Shown in pieces: positions 5,632-6,936 of a stretch of 6,936 nt of DNA (position 1 is the first letter of the stretch; each line of letters begins with the position of its first letter). Both the position numbers and the translations under genes were made by a program. A model generated the notes under the pieces. That model did no database searches. It was not told the origin of the DNA and worked only from the letters and a program-made list of their open reading frames with translations. Source of the stretch: Alphaproteobacteria bacterium (lineage in GTDB: Bacteria > Pseudomonadota > Alphaproteobacteria > Acetobacterales > Acetobacteraceae); contig JAMFRY010000156.1 of NCBI GenBank assembly GCA_026225015.1, forward strand, positions 1-6,936, given 5' to 3'.

Positions 5632-6936
5632 CTACGACCCATGCGCCCGGAATCCCCCTACCCCCTGCTCGATCTCCGTCACATGCTCCGGGCGAAACTG
5701 GCTGGCATTTTCCAGGCCGCAGGAATGGGCAATGATTTCCACCTCATCCTGCATCCGCTTGGCATACCGGCCTACCCGCACGGCCTTATCCGCCGGATCG
5801 AGGCCCTTGATCAAACTTGGCTCCACCGCGGTAACCCCGGTGGGGCACTTGCCGGAGCCGCATTTCATCGCCTGGATGCAGCCCAGGCTGAACATGAAGC
5901 CGCGCGCCGAGCTGACGAAATCCGCCCCCATGCATAACGCCCAGGCCACCTTGTCGGGCGTGACCAACTTGCCCGCCGCGACGATGCGGATGCGCTCCCG
6001 CAAGCCATGCCGCTCCCTTGCCGCCGCCACGATCGGCAAAGCCTGGGTGATCGGCAGGCCGACATAATCGGCCAGCGAGGCCGGCGCCGCGCCGGTGCCG
6101 CCTTCGCCGCCATCCACATGCACGTAATCCGGGCAGTGTTCGGGATGGTCTTTGCAATAGGCAAACCATTCATTGACGAACTCGGCGCCGCCGACGACGA
6201 ATTTTACCCCCACCGGCTTGCCCGACAGGGTGCGGACGCGGTGAATGAATGCGCCAAGCTCCGGCACATTGCCGATATCGCGGTGCCGGTTCGGGCTGAT
6301 GCTGTCCTGGCCCGCCGGGATGCCGCGAATCGCCGCGATTTCCTCCGTCACCTTGCCGGCCGGCAAAATCCCGCCTTTGCCCGGCTTGGCGCCCTGGGCG
6401 AGCTTGACCTCGAACATTTTGATCTGTGGGTAGGCGGCGATTTCCCTCACCCGGGATTCCGAAAGGCTGCCGTCCAATTCCCGCACCCCGTATTTGGCGG
6501 TGCCGATCTGCATGACGATATCGCCGCCACCATCCAGATGATATTTTGAAAGCCCGCCCTCCCCGGTGCTCATCCATACGCCGGAGAGCTTGGCGCCGCG
6601 GGAGAGCGCGGTCACCGCCGCGTGGCTCAGCGCCCCGTAGCTCATGCCGCTGATATTGAAGAAATTCTTCGCGACGAACGGCGCCGCGCAGGAACCTGGC
6701 CCGGCGGCAATCCCGATCAGCTTGCCGGGCCAGGCGCGTTTCTCCTCCTCCAATACCGGAAAAGCCGCGTTGCGGAACACGAAATTCGGGTTGTTCTCGC
6801 TGCCGAAGCTGATCAGGTTGGATACCCCTTTCGCCGAGCGATACACCCAGCTTCGCTCCAGCCGGTTGAACGGCCGCTCCGACCAATCCGGCAGATACTG
6901 GTACTGGCGCATGAATTCGCCCCAGGTTTCCGCGAA
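5632..6936 (-). CDS. FMN-binding glutamate synthase family protein, 5' end outside window
   Basis: The 434 visible residues form the FMN-binding TIM-barrel domain of the glutamate synthase large subunit, as found in stand-alone proteins of this family. Motifs in order are RPFNRLERSWVYRSAKG, NISGMSYGALS, MSTGEGGLS, FEVKLAQGAKPGKGGILPA, DSISPNRHRDI, VDGGEGGTGAAP and SLGCIQAMKCGSGKCPTGV. The last contains three cysteines spaced C-x5-C-x4-C (codons at 5878-5880, 5860-5862 and 5845-5847), the same spacing as the 3Fe-4S ligands of glutamate synthase. The ATG at 6912 is not the true start: the frame stays open to the window edge (FAETWGEF), and relatives have about 80-100 more residues there, often with membrane helices. 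There is no glutaminase domain in view and no gltD neighbour, so classic glutamate synthesis should not be assumed. The substrate is unknown. Confidence 0.92.
   Translation of the reverse strand, partial: FAETWGEFMRQYQYLPDWSERPFNRLERSWVYRSAKGVSNLISFGSENNPNFVFRNAAFPVLEEEKRAWPGKLIGIAAGPGSCAAPFVAKNFFNISGMSYGALSHAAVTALSRGAKLSGVWMSTGEGGLSKYHLDGGGDIVMQIGTAKYGVRELDGSLSESRVREIAAYPQIKMFEVKLAQGAKPGKGGILPAGKVTEEIAAIRGIPAGQDSISPNRHRDIGNVPELGAFIHRVRTLSGKPVGVKFVVGGAEFVNEWFAYCKDHPEHCPDYVHVDGGEGGTGAAPASLADYVGLPITQALPIVAAARERHGLRERIRIVAAGKLVTPDKVAWALCMGADFVSSARGFMFSLGCIQAMKCGSGKCPTGVTAVEPSLIKGLDPADKAVRVGRYAKRMQDEVEIIAHSCGLENASQFRPEHVTEIEQGVGGFRAHGS

Noticed and set aside
5328..5937. Plus-strand frames across the antitoxin and the end of the glutamate-synthase-family gene
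   Set aside because: They overlap well-supported minus-strand coding sequence and show no domain.

Overview
The window reads as GC-rich chromosomal DNA of a proteobacterium, most likely an alphaproteobacterium. This rests on overall base composition, on purC followed directly by purS (the arrangement typical of organisms with a three-subunit PurS/PurQ/PurL FGAM synthase), and on the general look of the proteins. No rRNA, tRNA, CRISPR array or insertion sequence is visible, and the genus cannot be fixed from the sequence.

Layout. At the left edge is the N-terminal part of a CYTH-domain (triphosphate tunnel) protein on the minus strand, running out of the window at base 1. Upstream of it on the same strand is an MFS transporter of the YbfB/YjiJ type (393-1556). 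Diverging from this is a plus-strand cluster: purC (1676-2440), purS (2457-2699) and a six-helix potassium channel with an RCK domain, closely resembling E. coli Kch (2696-3937). The channel starts at a TTG that overlaps the purS stop codon, so the three genes look like one transcript. purQ and purL do not follow purS, and the channel sits where they are often found.

The right half is entirely on the minus strand. A Ser/Ala/Thr-rich protein of unknown function (4000-4965) converges on the channel gene. Next come an AT-rich spacer, a truncated ParE/RelE-type toxin remnant (5077-5232) and its probable antitoxin gene (5302-5532), together a decaying toxin-antitoxin pair. The right edge holds most of an FMN-binding glutamate-synthase-family oxidoreductase (5632-6936), whose 5' end lies outside the window.

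The most notable observations are a textbook Shine-Dalgarno sequence before an in-frame ATG inside the kch-like gene, at the position equivalent to the internal start of E. coli Kch, which predicts a separate soluble RCK domain; the overlap of a channel gene with purS; and the toxin remnant beside an intact antitoxin. The only gene with no recognisable family is 4000-4965. I see no convincing new multi-gene system here; most of the window is housekeeping and transport genes.
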